This document shows positions 19,851 through 30,984 of a DNA stretch of 64,000 bases, in pieces; within the stretch, counting starts at the first letter, position 1; the number at the start of each line of letters is the position of its first letter. Both the position numbers and the translations under genes were made by a program. Source of the DNA: Ottelia alismoides (taxonomy: Eukaryota; Streptophyta; Magnoliopsida; Alismatales; Hydrocharitaceae); NCBI GenBank assembly GCA_037367405.1, contig JAZKJV010010753.1:434001-498000 (forward strand), read 5' to 3'. The notes beneath the pieces were generated by a model. That model ran no database searches and had not been told where the DNA came from. It saw nothing but the letters and a program-made list of their open reading frames with translations.

Positions 19851-21141
19851 TCCAAGACCCTGGGTTCACACTCAACACAGTGAAGGACTCAAAGTTGAGT
19901 CCAATTTATCTTGTAGTTTTTTTAAGTGTGATATTCAAGCAAAAATAGCAAGGATTACGCGGCCTAGAGGGAAGTCGGCTTAGAGCCGGATGCGTCTTCC
20001 CTGTTTATCCTGTCGCCGAAGATACCGTCGATCCTCCCTTTCTTTGCTCCTATCCGGAGTGGGGACTCAATGACGTGCCCCTATCTACCTGCACTGAGGC
20101 GGAGGCTGACAAAGCTTTTAGGCCTTGTCGCAGAGTACCGCTGGTTCGCCCCTATCTACCTGTGAAGGCGGAGGCTACTTGGTACTTGTCAATGAGTTTA
20201 AAAGTATCCCACTCGTGATAATTGCTAAGATCAGTTGGCTCGTGATATGGAAGGCGGGGATTTGGGCTCTGTCTTAAGGTGTTCACACACACTCAAGTAC
20301 CCTCACTCAGCCTGAATACAAGGTCGGGGATTAATCTCCCGCAAACAATTTTCAGTTTTTATTCTTTTTTTGGTCAATACTGTTAGCAGTCCCGATTTTT
20401 AAAGTTAAGTTATCACTTTAATTAGTCCACCACAAAGCACGCCTATCGGACAGTCCCAATTTCCTGTTTAATTTAAGTGAGAAAATCAGAGGGGGAAATT
20501 GAGAAAAGCCGATGCACGAAAAATCGATGATGCTATGCTGAGTAGAGAATACTTACAGTGATCCCTTCGCTTTTTTTATGCAGGATGCAATACAAAATTG
20601 AAAACTTTACTCTACATGCAAATGCAAGCGATGAAAAGCCGCTCCTAGACAGGCAGTTCTATTAGCGTGAAGAACAGTTTAGATTTGACTAAGTACTGCG
20701 GTCTAGGTGCGTCTTTTAAGTGTATTGTGTGGTCCTATTGATTACGAGCACAAACAAGTCCTAGAGTGGCTCGAGGAGCCGCTAGTGCAAGCTAAGTTAC
20801 AATTCACCCACACAGCACACGGGACACAGTTCCACTATTTTTACACACGCGAGATCCCAAACGGGAACCGCTGGAAATGATGCGAGAAAAAAATGTGAAA
20901 ATAAAATGAGATTACAGGTTCTCTCAAATCACTCTAACAAATTCGAATGCGTGTTCCTCGAAGCGTCTTCGACTCCGGTGTCCCTCGCACAAAAACAAGT
21001 TGAGGTCAGATAAAGAACGACACAAAAATACAAAAATTTAAAAGACAGAGAAATATTCACAAGAAAAACCGGGGGTCAGACTACCCGGGGAAGGAAAATC
21101 AAACACTCAAAAATTTGCTAAAAATTATCCTAAGCCGTGCC
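19851..21141 (-). other. Element D untranslated leader
   Basis: About 1.29 kb between PBS and Gag without a supported frame. It contains a repeated block GCCCCTATCTACCTG at about 20077 and 20150, each followed by GCGGAGGCT. This may be a short duplication within a packaging or leader structure, but no function is recognised. Confidence 0.6.
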
Positions 21142-21159
21142 TCCCCGGCAACGACGCCA
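21142..21159 (-). other. Primer-binding site, tRNA-Asp type (element D)
   Basis: On the minus strand TGGCGTCGTTGCCGGGGA starts three bases after the 5' LTR end. The 18-mer is identical to B's PBS, including the single mismatch to tRNA-Asp. Confidence 0.9.
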
Positions 21160-21162
21160 TTT

Positions 21163-24100
21163 TGACGTGCGGTCCCGCACCCTTAGTTAATTCGGTCAAA
21201 TTAATGTCCAAATTAATTAGATGTCGTTCGTTGCAGTCGGCTACAAGAGGGCTAATCAAAAACCACTTTAATTAGATTCGAGTTAATTTCAAGCGGCAAA
21301 TTTTTTTACTTGGTGAAGTCCAAGGTCGAACTCAGGGAGGCAACTGTTACCTTAGGTCAAATTTTAGCAATTATTCAAGCATTGATTTTCAAGGAGTATT
21401 TTTTTTCTTTTTTTTAATTTCTATGCAGACGTATGCAGACAATGCAGGCTAATTTAATGTGCAATTTAATTAATGTATCAAATTAAGTCCAAAAATGATG
21501 AAAATTGGCCAGATAGTTATTTATGATGAAAATGACCTACACTAATTTTTTTGGAATTTTTCGACTCAAAATGAATTTACTGTGAATTAAATAAACAGAC
21601 AGAGTGATTTTCAGAATTTAATTTTTAATAAATATCGAATCACAATTTTTCCAAGCACTAATATTATCCTAGGTAGCTCTAATAATCAGGGACCTAGGAA
21701 AATTGACAGAACTTAATTCCACTGTGAAATGAATTTATTAAAATTAATTTAAGAAAATCACTAAACAATTTATTTAGGCCTCGATATGCGTGCAAATGCT
21801 ATGAAATGTTTATGGTGTGTTAAAAATGGTGTCCTTAAGCTACTGTGAATTTTTGATAATTTTTGAAGGCACAGATAATTAATTAAAAATCAAAAGCCAT
21901 CACTGGGAAAAATATGTCAACAATGCACCAATTAATTCATTGATAATTCAAATAAGCCTACAAAAATCAGACACATGTACTAATAGACAGAGGACAAAAT
22001 TTCCAACAACATGCAATTTTTAGAATTTCAAAATGATGAAAAATGCACTCTAGGGACACGTGCAAACACAGGGGTGTAAATGCAATACTGGAAATTAAAA
22101 TTTCAATAAACAAATATGCTGACAGGGACTAAAATGCAATTACCGACAATACGGTGGACTCTGATGCAAATTCTCCACAGGGCACGTGCTCCTCACGTGG
22201 GGTCTGCTTCACAGGGACCTCTTTGCAAATATGGAAAGCTTCAGGGGCCTCCGTCTAATTTACCCAGGCCGCACGTGCTCCTCACGTGGGCGGCCTAGGC
22301 TCGGATGGCTGCGGAGGCTCGGAGAAGGCTCGGACGCTCTGGAGGTTCGGACTGCGGCTCGATGTAGCTTCGGGTCGCCCGAGCCTAGATTTGGAGAAGA
22401 GGTTCGGGCGACTGGGTCACGTGGCGTAATGAAGGCCCTCGGATAGAGATTGATCCGAGGGTTGTCGGTGACGACGCGTGGCGTGAACTCGGACCTTTGG
22501 ATCGATGATAATCCAACGGCCTCTGGGGCTCGAGGAAGACGGAGACGTGGCTCGCTGCGGACCGCTGGATCAGAGGCACGATCGACGGTAGGAAGCTGCT
22601 GCGATGGGAGGACACGTGGCGATGTGGGGGCCGTTCGATCGATGTGATCGAACGGTGGCTGCTCGTCTGCTCCGATGTTCCTCCGCCGCCTGCGGAGGAA
22701 ATGGCGGGGCTCCGGCGAAATGGCCTTTGCTCCGCCCGTCCGTCCTCGAGTCGATGAAGCTCTCCGACTTGTCGGAGCTATCCCAAAAGTCTCGTGGTGC
22801 GGCGGCGAAGGTCCTGATGGTCTCCGGAGCGGCAGAGGTGGACTGAAGCTCGCTGGAGACGAAGCTCGAAGGGAGCTCCGGTGAGGCTCCGGCCAGTGAA
22901 GGAATGTGAACCTGCAGGAGTTAGAAGCGATAGCCGAGGCGTGCAAGTGTTCGTGGAGATGTTATGGTGATCGGCGAGGCCTAAGGGTGACGGAGGTCGT
23001 CTGGAGATGGGGCTCCGGCCAAATGGCGGAGCTGGAAGTCGATGGAGGTGCTGTGCGTCGTCGGAAGGTGCGGAGGGTTCAGCGGGAACGGGAACTTCGA
23101 CGCGAAGCTCGGCAAGATGGAAAGGAGGCGAGAAGGTGATCGTGGATGCCGAATAAAATCGGAGAAGAAGCAAGAAAATAAAGAAGAAGATCGGAGGAGG
23201 AATGGATGGGGTTACCTGGGAATTGGAGCTCAGATTGGAGTTCCAGGGTCGTCGCTCGAGGGATCGGTAGGGTCCCGAGCTCGTGCAACTACTCGGAGGA
23301 GCGGCTGCGACACCGCGGAGCTGCCGTGGATCTCGCCGGAGAAGAAGCCCTTCGTCGCTCGATGAATCGCCAAATTGCTGTCACCAACTGGAAGATCAGA
23401 GCTCAGGGAAGCTCTCTGGAGTGGCGGATGGGGGTGAACGTCGCCGGTGGTGGCGTATTTATAAGGTGAAGTTGGTGGGTTAGCTGGTGGAGTAGTGAAG
23501 TTGGTGGTCGTCGTGGGGCGAGTATGGTGGAGGTGGTGGAGCTTGAGGGAGCTGTCGAGGGAGAGGGTTGAGTGGGGAATGTCGTGGAGGTGTCAGCGGC
23601 CGGAGGAGATGGCCGACGTGCATCCCAAAATAGGAAGGGGGCGCCCCTCCCGCAAGGCAAGGGACGTGGGGGAGAGGGGCGCCTGGAGGTAGGAGACGAG
23701 GTCTCCACCGTTGGATCTTGTGATCCAACGGTGGTGATCGAACCGTAGGGGACGAGTAGGATGAGATCCAGGCGCGCTGATGATGGGCCGAGAGCGCGCC
23801 ACGTGGCGGGCTGCGGGCGAAGTGCGAGCGGGCGGTTTAGATGAGAGGGTGGAGTTGATCAGAAGGTTGAGATTTGCTGGCAGAGGGGCGGCTGTGATGG
23901 AATGATCGGAGATCTGATCAGGCGGCGCAGATGCTTCCACGTAGAAGGCTGAAGGCGCGGCGCTAAGGAACGGTGGAGATGAAGTGTGGGGCGGATCTGA
24001 TGGCTGGGAGATGGTCAGGTACGTGGAAAGGCCTGGGCCGTTGGATCTGGAACGAGATCCAACGGCGGAAGGCGCGGGCGGATGAGGCGATTGGCAGCGG

Positions 24101-24752
24101 GCCGCGTGGCGCAACCAAAGGGTGCCACGTGGCCTGCTGTGAATGGCTGGATTAAGAAACACGTGTAGAGAGAAGAGGAAGCCGAATTTGGAAAAACTCA
24201 AAACATGAAAGTTGTAGATCTTGATGAGATCTACAAGTTTCATGTTGACCAAAGACGGAGATGAGGTCAAATATGATACATAGATACAAATATACATATA
24301 TACATATGTAGTATACAAAATGGCCCAAAGACCCAAGTTTCTCATACAAGCTCCAACTTCAATGAAATTAGTCTCATTTTGAAGGTCTTTTAATATGTAG
24401 TATTCTAAGAGTGAGTAGACCTAATTCGGGGTTTGTATGAGGGCTTTATGTGTGTTTTAATGTACAAGGGATCTCAGGCTATTTTGGCTATTTTACAAGG
24501 GTGATTTTTGGCATTCTTCCCTATATTATTAAGGAATATATGTATATTATAGAGAAGAGGTTATTTTGGTGACGAGGTATTTTACAAGGGATTTTTGGCT
24601 TCTTATTTAAATGCAAATGGGCTGCTAAAATGCATGAATTATGAATGTGTGCATGAATGCTATTTATGCAAATTAAAAGGAAATATGCCTCTATTTACTC
24701 GGGAACAAGGATCTATTTTTGACTTTTGGAGTGATGAATCACAGATTCATCA
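21163..24752 (-). mobile_element. Element D 5' LTR
   Basis: 3590 bp, the partner of 7937-11527. It starts on the minus strand at the palindromic tip (24732-24752) and ends CGTCA next to the PBS. High similarity to the 3' LTR implies a recent insertion relative to the other elements. Same G-box-rich, GC-rich centre and AT-rich ends as the partner. Confidence 0.95.
23456..23463 (-). promoter_or_regulatory. TATA box of element D 5' LTR
   Basis: TATAAATA on the minus strand, about 1.29 kb into the LTR, just before a GC-rich leader. It is the likely promoter of the element's genomic RNA. Confidence 0.68.
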
Positions 24753-26203
24753 GCCGCGTAGCTCGCTCCTTCGCTGAGGAAGCTCGAGCAACTACCGGGG
24801 GAAGCCTCTGCTTCTCCATATCTCAGGAGAAACTCAACAACTCCGCCACCGACCAACCACCCGCTTCGACTCCATCACCTTAGTCACCACCGCCTCCCCA
24901 CCGTGTGACGACGGCTCGTCCTCCGCGATTCCATCGCTTGGCCGTGTGTCAGCCGAGGTCCTCTGCCCTAGCAGTGCACCGCTACACCATTGTCCGCCCG
25001 ACCACCCTCGGGTCTTGCAGCATACAAATGTCGTAGGATCGGGCTTCCTGCCCTTGATCCTACGACAAGTTGCAAGCCACGTCGGCCCAGTGAACCTCCC
25101 TCTGAACCTGAAGGTTCGGTCGCCCCGAGCCTCTCCAGTCCGCCACCTCGGCTCGCGTCGACCGAGCCACAACTTTGTCCTCGAGCCTCCGCTTCGTCAT
25201 CCGAGCCTGAGGCCAGGCACCCGAACCTCAGCCCCGACCCACCCGAGCCTCAGCCATGTCATCCGAACCTGCTGGGTGGGAAAATTGAATCGACACCCTC
25301 GAAAGTTCCAGATATTACAAAAATACCCCCAATAGGGGTAAATTACGTTCGAGACGAACCGACTTTCAGAAATTGCAGATAAGTCCTTCTAGGGACCATT
25401 TTGAAGGAAGAACTTTATTTTAATTACATTTTGGTCCATGAAATTTCATTTCATCATATCTTTTCCATACGAACTCCATTTTTTACATAAATATGTCATT
25501 TTGAAGCTATTTTCATGCTCTATCATTTAGCATAGCTTGCGAACAGATCTGGGGTTGTTTATTGTTAATTATTATTTGAGGATTTATTTGATCTTGTATA
25601 GGCTATGCTTGACATTTTGTATTGATTAATTTGAGGAAAAATTGATCTATTGCAAGGGCATGTTCAAGGATAAATAATTGAGTTATTTCCTTTTTATTAT
25701 CGATCACTCTTTGAGTATTAAGGCACAAGAAAAATTAGGGGACAGATCTCCTTGAAAATTATTGTTGATCTCTTTATTTGTATGGTAATTTAGCTGGTGA
25801 TTGATCGTATACTCCACAGCTTGGCTCTTATCTTGATAAATATTTCTTGAAATTATTCGATCTTTGATATTATTTAAGGATTAATTGATAAATTTATTTG
25901 AGGATTGAACTTCATAAATCATAGATCCGGTTCTTCATTCTCCCTGTATATTTCTTCGCATCTGCATCATCATATTTTCTCTTTATTTTCTGACACATAA
26001 ATTTTATTAACAATTAGTTAATTATTTAACCTGATTTCAGACCACGTAACTAAGAATCACCGTTCCCTGTGTTCGACCTTGGTAGACTTGCCAAGTAAAA
26101 ATATTCCACAACATTCAAATGTGTGTGGTTTTTGACGAACTGAATTTACCTCCTATACTATGACAATTACCGATTATTAAAGAGGTGAATTTCACATTCA
26201 TCA
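24753..26203 (+). mobile_element. Element B 3' LTR, second part
   Basis: Resumes the LTR interrupted at 7936; the first five bases GCCGC are element D's target duplication. From about 24830 it aligns with B's 5' LTR (34-1488) and ends ATTCATCA at 26203. The sequence beyond (GGCAC...) belongs to LTR C, so 26204-26208 should be B's own target duplication, whose left copy is outside the window. Confidence 0.92.
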
Positions 26204-28528
26204 GGCACGCGACTTGGATGACTGGGCATTTTCTGCAACTTCTCGATCTTCCAGGGGCACCTCTACAATTTCCCTCCTATGGACGTGCGAAGCACGTGCA
26301 CACGAGGCTTGGGCGTACATGGATGTATCTCGGGTGGAGCCTTGAATCCGTAGCTGAGGTGGGGTAGCCAAGGCTACATGTGGCGACTAATGAATGCTTC
26401 GGGGACCCGAGCCTCGAGGCTGTCGTCGAGGCTCGGGGAAGGCGACGTGGTGAGAAGCATGGCCATTGGATCCAGGGATAGCCCTGATCCGACGGTGGTG
26501 GTCGATGGCGAAATGGGATGGTGATGAGGTGGCGGAGGGCGAGTGGCACGGCATGCACAACCGGGACGGAGGCGAAGACATGATGCAGAAGGCTGCGTCG
26601 AGGAAACTCGACCCCTCGGCCAACTCACGACGCAAGGGTCGGTGGAGAACGGATTTGATGGAAGTTGATGGTAAATCATGGCCGTCTACGACGAAGTCAA
26701 ATGGCAGAGAGGTATCTGTTGGGGGTTAGATGAAAAAGAGAGAGGGAAGGGGAGCAGAGCTCCGGCTGTGGAGGCGTGGGAACATAGCTGAGCTCCAACC
26801 TGTGCATGATAGGAGATGAGGGGATATGGGAGATAGAAGGGAAATAGAGGGAAAGAAGAAGATGGGGGGGGGGGGTTGAGGTTATTTGGGGATGGGTGTT
26901 TGGATTCCAATTTAGAATGTCTGCCGGAGATGGAAGTCACTCGGAGGAGATGAGCGAGGTTTGAATACAGGCGGTGGCACAAATCGTGGGAGGAGGAAGT
27001 CCATTTGGGATGGAGTTGTACATTTTGGATGGAGCTGCACAAGGCAGCTCAAGTCTTTGCCTTACTCTATTGATGGACATAGCAGGTCTCTACAACTCAC
27101 AGGAGGCAGAGCTACAACGTGGGAGACGATCCCACAGATCTCGTCGGAGTAAGAAGGGCTCGTTGTGGTTCGACCTCTTCTTACCTCTATCACCGGTAAA
27201 AGAGGAGGAGCTGGGATCTTACTTTCTCAAAATGGTGGGTGGCTATAGAGGAGTTGGCGGCATTGCCTTTATAGGGAGTGGGTCGATGCACGTTACGAGA
27301 GGAGGAGTCGAATAACTGGAAGGCATGGAAGTGGGCAACGAAGCGCAACGGGTGGGGTAGGGGGGTGGGGAGGGGCTCATGGCGGAGAGGATTAATGGCA
27401 GCGGGAGCGGGGGTGGGGGGAGGAGGGCATGAGAACGGTCGGAGGAAGGGGAAGGAGGTCACGTGCTAGGCACGTGACCTAGGGAGGAGAGAGAAGACAG
27501 TGAAACGGGGGTGCCACTAGTCGCCCTAAAAAAATTCCAAAATAAAAAGATGAAGAAAATAAAAAAAGTAATAAGAGACCTCAGATCAAAAAAATTCCTT
27601 TACAAAAGTTGTTCATCTCATTGAGATCTAACTTTCGTGAAGGATCCAGGAGCAAAAGAGGTCATCTGTACAAAGTGATACTTTTGCCGGTCTCCATGTG
27701 TATATGAAACCTACTTTTTGGAGTTTTGTGATTTTTTTGGTGGTTTAAAAAGAGGATAAAAATCTAGAAAAAATAAAAATATAAAAAACTAAGTGCACAC
27801 TAATCTATTTTTTTAGGATTTTAATAAATAATAAAATAGGAAAATAAAATAGAGGTACGAAACACGAGACTTATGTACAAACTCATAAAGGACACTCGGA
27901 CTCAGTCAGTTTCTTTGATTTCAATGTTGATCTAGATTTGGATTTCCTTTTAATAAAAATTTCATCAAATAATACAAATAAAGAAGAAATAAAACTAAAA
28001 GGTTAATTATGTACATAAAAACTCAAGTCAAAAATCACAAAAAGCTAAAATGCGCAAAAGAGGCTCAAAACCCAACTTTTACCTATGAGCTCCAAATTTT
28101 ATGAAATTGGTCTTGTTTTACAGGTATTTCAAAATGAAGTACTTTAAAGTGAGTAGACCAAAATCAGACACTGCATGAGGGAGATATGCATGCTTTAGTC
28201 CGTCAGATGAGAAATTAGACTTTGGGATTATTTAACACTTATTTGGACCAGAACTTTTTTTGCATTTTTTATTTATTCTTGTTAGTAATATCTATACAAT
28301 GGAGGTGATTTGGGGTCAATTGTAATTAGGATGAATTAATTAAAAACTGTGGAAGTTAGCTGCTTTTTGGGCTAATTTACAATTTATGCAATTATGCATG
28401 ATGGAATGCGACTATTATTTACACATGTATGAATGCTAATGATGCTCTATCAATGGTTAAATGCACATGAATTTTGGGGAACAGATCCTAATTGATCAAT
28501 TTTAGCATGATGAATATGAGATTCATCA
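26204..28528 (-). mobile_element. LTR C, 5' part (interrupted by element B)
   Basis: Minus-strand LTR starting at 28528 with a palindromic tip (28508-28528). It matches B's LTR in order: similar diverged AT-rich U3, the GTCACGTG...CACGTGAC block (about 27460-27480 here, 7622-7644 in B), then a TATA box. Its 26204-27250 part is GC-rich with G-boxes and resembles the centre of D's LTR more than B's. It is cut at 26204 by the insertion of B; the rest lies left of the window. A G12 run is at 26864-26875. Confidence 0.82.
27266..27273 (-). promoter_or_regulatory. TATA box of LTR C
   Basis: TATAAAGG on the minus strand, preceded by CCCACTCCC. It lies about 1.26 kb into the LTR, matching the promoter position in B and D. 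Confidence 0.55.
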
Positions 28529-28539
28529 ATAGACAGATT

Positions 28540-29105
28540 TCAATATCAAACTGACTCTATAGGAGGCATTAGAGCACATCCCTCTGTTCTTGAAGAACCT
28601 TAGTGAAAAGACCACAATTTACAAGAAGAAGAGGTGCAACCACAATGCAGAGATCCATGTGCTCACCCGTGCCACATGCTTCGCCATCTAGAACCAATTG
28701 CCAGCTAAGAGACCAGATGTAGGGGCTCCATATCTCAGATGCCATCTTCACGAGCAGTGGTTCAATCGTACTCTATCAGACAACGGTTCTTGTATTAACC
28801 TTCTTTCGATAGTCTTACTTGACCGCTTTAAGTTTAGCCCTCTTCGACAGAGCAAAATAATACTTTAGTTTGAAGATGGATCAATCAAGAGATCGAAGGG
28901 GTTAGTGAAGGACATGGTCATCACCATTCATGGCCTAAAATTCCCTATGGACTTGGTTGTGTTGGACATGGAGATCCTTGAATTCGTGACCGACAACGTC
29001 ATCATATTAGGATGACCTTTCTTTGCAACATCAAAGGTCGTGTTTGATCATGATAATGTGAAGGTATACTTTCACTTCGAAAGCGAGAGTATACAATAAA
29101 AGATG
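28540..29105 (+). pseudogene. Element P protease remnant
   Basis: Plus-strand sequence matching the protease block of element G (60704-61237). It starts with a basic segment, then the 'EIHVLTRATCFAI' equivalent, an active-site region near 28785 reading roughly D-N-G-S, 'DMVITIHGLKFP', 'DLVVLDMEI', and the 'IILG' block followed by a stop near 29014. Internal stops make it non-functional. It is cut on the left at 28528/28529 by LTR C, so the gag half of P is not here. Confidence 0.72.
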
Positions 29106-29745
29106 ATTGAGGAGATGAGAGCCAAAGATTTAGATAGCTCAGATCTTAGCAGACGACAAATTTAGAGCCAGACATCCACTACGAGTGTGATCTTGTGATT
29201 ACAGATGATGAGGAAGTTTGGGCATACCCAATTTTACGAGATCTTGTCACACATTTAGACTCCGCAGGTTCACAGATGCCAGGTGATGAGATTTTAGAGA
29301 GCACACTTGTGGTGCAAGATACTTTAGAGGATGATGATACAAATTCTGGTAGCGAGATCGATTTCATTTCATGTCATTCAGATTCAGATCCCCCAAACTC
29401 AGATACAGATTTTAATTTAGGATTTCGATGAGTACTCGCTGTGTTTGGTGTCTATAGAGCTTATATTCATGACAGAGATAGAGCCAGTGCAGTTGATAGA
29501 GACACCAATAGGGCCATCTTCATCGCATTTAGATGGGCAAAGAGAGTTCTCCCATTTAGATATGGTTGCCTTCACTCAGACATTTAGATATGGTTTGACT
29601 GCTCCCACATGCCTAGTGTTGAAGAACTTACCACACAACATTAAGTATAGATTCCTTGCGAGCGAGCGAGATACGTTAGTCATTATTTCAATGGATTTGA
29701 CCGATGACCAAGAATCTTGTTTGATGGATGTTCTTTAGAGGAATC
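29106..29745 (+). pseudogene. Element P acidic linker and RT N-terminus
   Basis: Frames 29195-29431 and 29445-29738 encode an acidic linker (many Asp/Glu/Ser) between protease and RT, then 'LKNLPHNIKYRFLASERDTLVIIS', the counterpart of the 'LKYAFLAGQDKKFPVIIS' block of element D just before RT. The equivalents in G are at about 60,150-60,700. Confidence 0.65.
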
Positions 29746-30400
29746 ACTAGGTGATTGGTTGGTCTATACAAGATCTCCAGGGGATAAGTCCGACCTTATG
29801 CTCCCACCACATCTATCTCGAGGATGATGCTAAGCCTTCACGTGAGTTCCAGCCTAGGCTGAACCCGAATCTTCGAGAAGTGGTCATGCAAAAAGATAGG
29901 TAACACTACATTTATTAGTGAGTCTGGATAGAAGATTGCTACCTGTGTACCCATTTCTTGGAGGGTCTGTGTGGACTATAGACTATTGAAGCATGACACC
30001 AAGAAGGATCACTTCTCGCTACCATTCATTGATCAGATTATTGAGAGATTAGCTGGGAAGAGTCATTATGTTTTCTTGATGAGTACCTGGGGTATAATCA
30101 AGTGGCCATTATGCTTGAAGACCAGGATAAGACGACATTCACATATCCATTTGGGACATATGCTTTTAGACAAATGCCCTTTAGATTATGTAATACCCCA
30201 TCTATATTCTAAAGGTGCATGCTTTCCATCTTTTTAGACATGGTGGGTGAATGTTTAGAGGTCTTCATGGATGATTTTTCAGTTATAATGATGGTTTGAT
30301 GCTTGTCCTGATTTCCTAGATCATGTGTTTCAACGGTTCATTGAGGTGAACAATATTCTATCTTGGGGTAAGAGTCATTCTATGATGACTCAAGGGATGG
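29746..30400 (+). pseudogene. Element P reverse transcriptase remnant
   Basis: RT blocks are recognisable but scattered over frames: a 'CSHHIYLEDDAKPSREFQ'-like segment near 29800, 'KKDHFSLPFIDQIIERLAGKSHY' (29999-30067), then the [14 protein letters not shown] region near 30150-30200 and the MDDF region near 30265, all with stops and indels. Its sequence resembles element G more than D ('QIIERLAGKSHY'). Confidence 0.75.
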
Positions 30401-30548
30401 TCCTTGGTCATATCATCTGCAACATGGGCATTGAGGTCAATTCAATCAAGGTGGATATCATCAAGAAGCTCACTCCACCGTCCAATTTCAGGCAATTGTG
30501 ATTTTTTCCTAGGGCATGTTGGTTTCTACCGACAGTTCATTCAAGATC

Positions 30549-30645
30549 AGGAACTCGGTATCTTTCGTGACGAAAGACACTTATCATTTACTGATCTTCT
30601 CACGAAAGATATCGAGTTCCTTGTAAATGATAAGTGTCTTTCGTC
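30549..30645. repeat. Inverted local duplication (templated filler) inside RNaseH
   Basis: 30551-30570 is the reverse complement of 30600-30619 with one mismatch, and 30571-30591 is the exact reverse complement of 30623-30643. The right-hand copies are the normal coding sequence. The left-hand block replaces codons seen in D and G, with its two pieces rearranged. Confidence 0.85.
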
Positions 30646-30979
30646 ATTTGAGACTTTAAAGAATTTGGTTGTGCAGGCTCAGCAACCTAATTTGTTTGTC
30701 CCATTCGAGATCATGATGGATGTTTCTGATTTTGCCATAAGGGTTGTGCTAAGACATAGGAGGGATGGATTGCCTTTTGCCATTCACTATGCTAGCATGA
30801 CTTTGGATGTCGCCCATCGGAATTATACTGTTATAGAGAAGGAGATGCTAGCTATAGTCTTTGCTTTAGATAAGTTCATATCTTATATTCTTTGATCTAG
30901 AGTGATTATTTGCACTGATCATATCGCCATCCAATGCTTAATGGCTAAGAAGTATTCCAACATACACTTGACCAGATGG

Positions 30980-30984
30980 ATCCT
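30980..30984. repeat. ATCCT target pentamer, left junction of the P split
   Basis: The last five bases of P's plus-strand half. The reverse complement AGGAT is at 38667-38671 at the end of P's minus-strand half. Both abut an LTR terminus beginning TGATGA. Confidence 0.85.

Larger units (their letters stand above)
7937..24752 (-). mobile_element. Element D: near-intact Athila-lineage Ty3/gypsy retrotransposon
   Basis: This 16.8 kb element on the minus strand has all structural parts: two 3.59 kb LTRs starting TG and ending CA, a GCCGC target duplication, a tRNA-Asp PBS, a gag-protease-RT-RNaseH-integrase frame, and a PPT. The order protease-RT-RNaseH-integrase is that of Ty3/gypsy. The gag pattern (LTPEMQGLV) and RT pattern ([25 protein letters not shown]) are those of the Athila clade. 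Four lesions break the coding frame: two in-frame stops and two frameshifts. No env-like frame follows integrase; instead there are four hairpins and about 1.3 kb of non-coding DNA. It inserted into B's 3' LTR and is the youngest layer of the nest. Confidence 0.95.
30401..30984 (+). pseudogene. Element P RNaseH N-terminal half, cut at ATCCT
   Basis: The frame 30404-30895 carries '[15 protein letters not shown]', a disrupted stretch (see the inverted filler at 30549-30645), 'EFLVNDKCLSSFETLK', 'PFEIMMDVSDFAIRVVL' and '[14 protein letters not shown]'. The RNaseH catalytic region continues degenerately to 30984, where a Trp-Ile codon pair is followed by the LTR terminus TGATGAGAG. The codons that should follow are found inverted at 38671 downwards. 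Confidence 0.8.
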
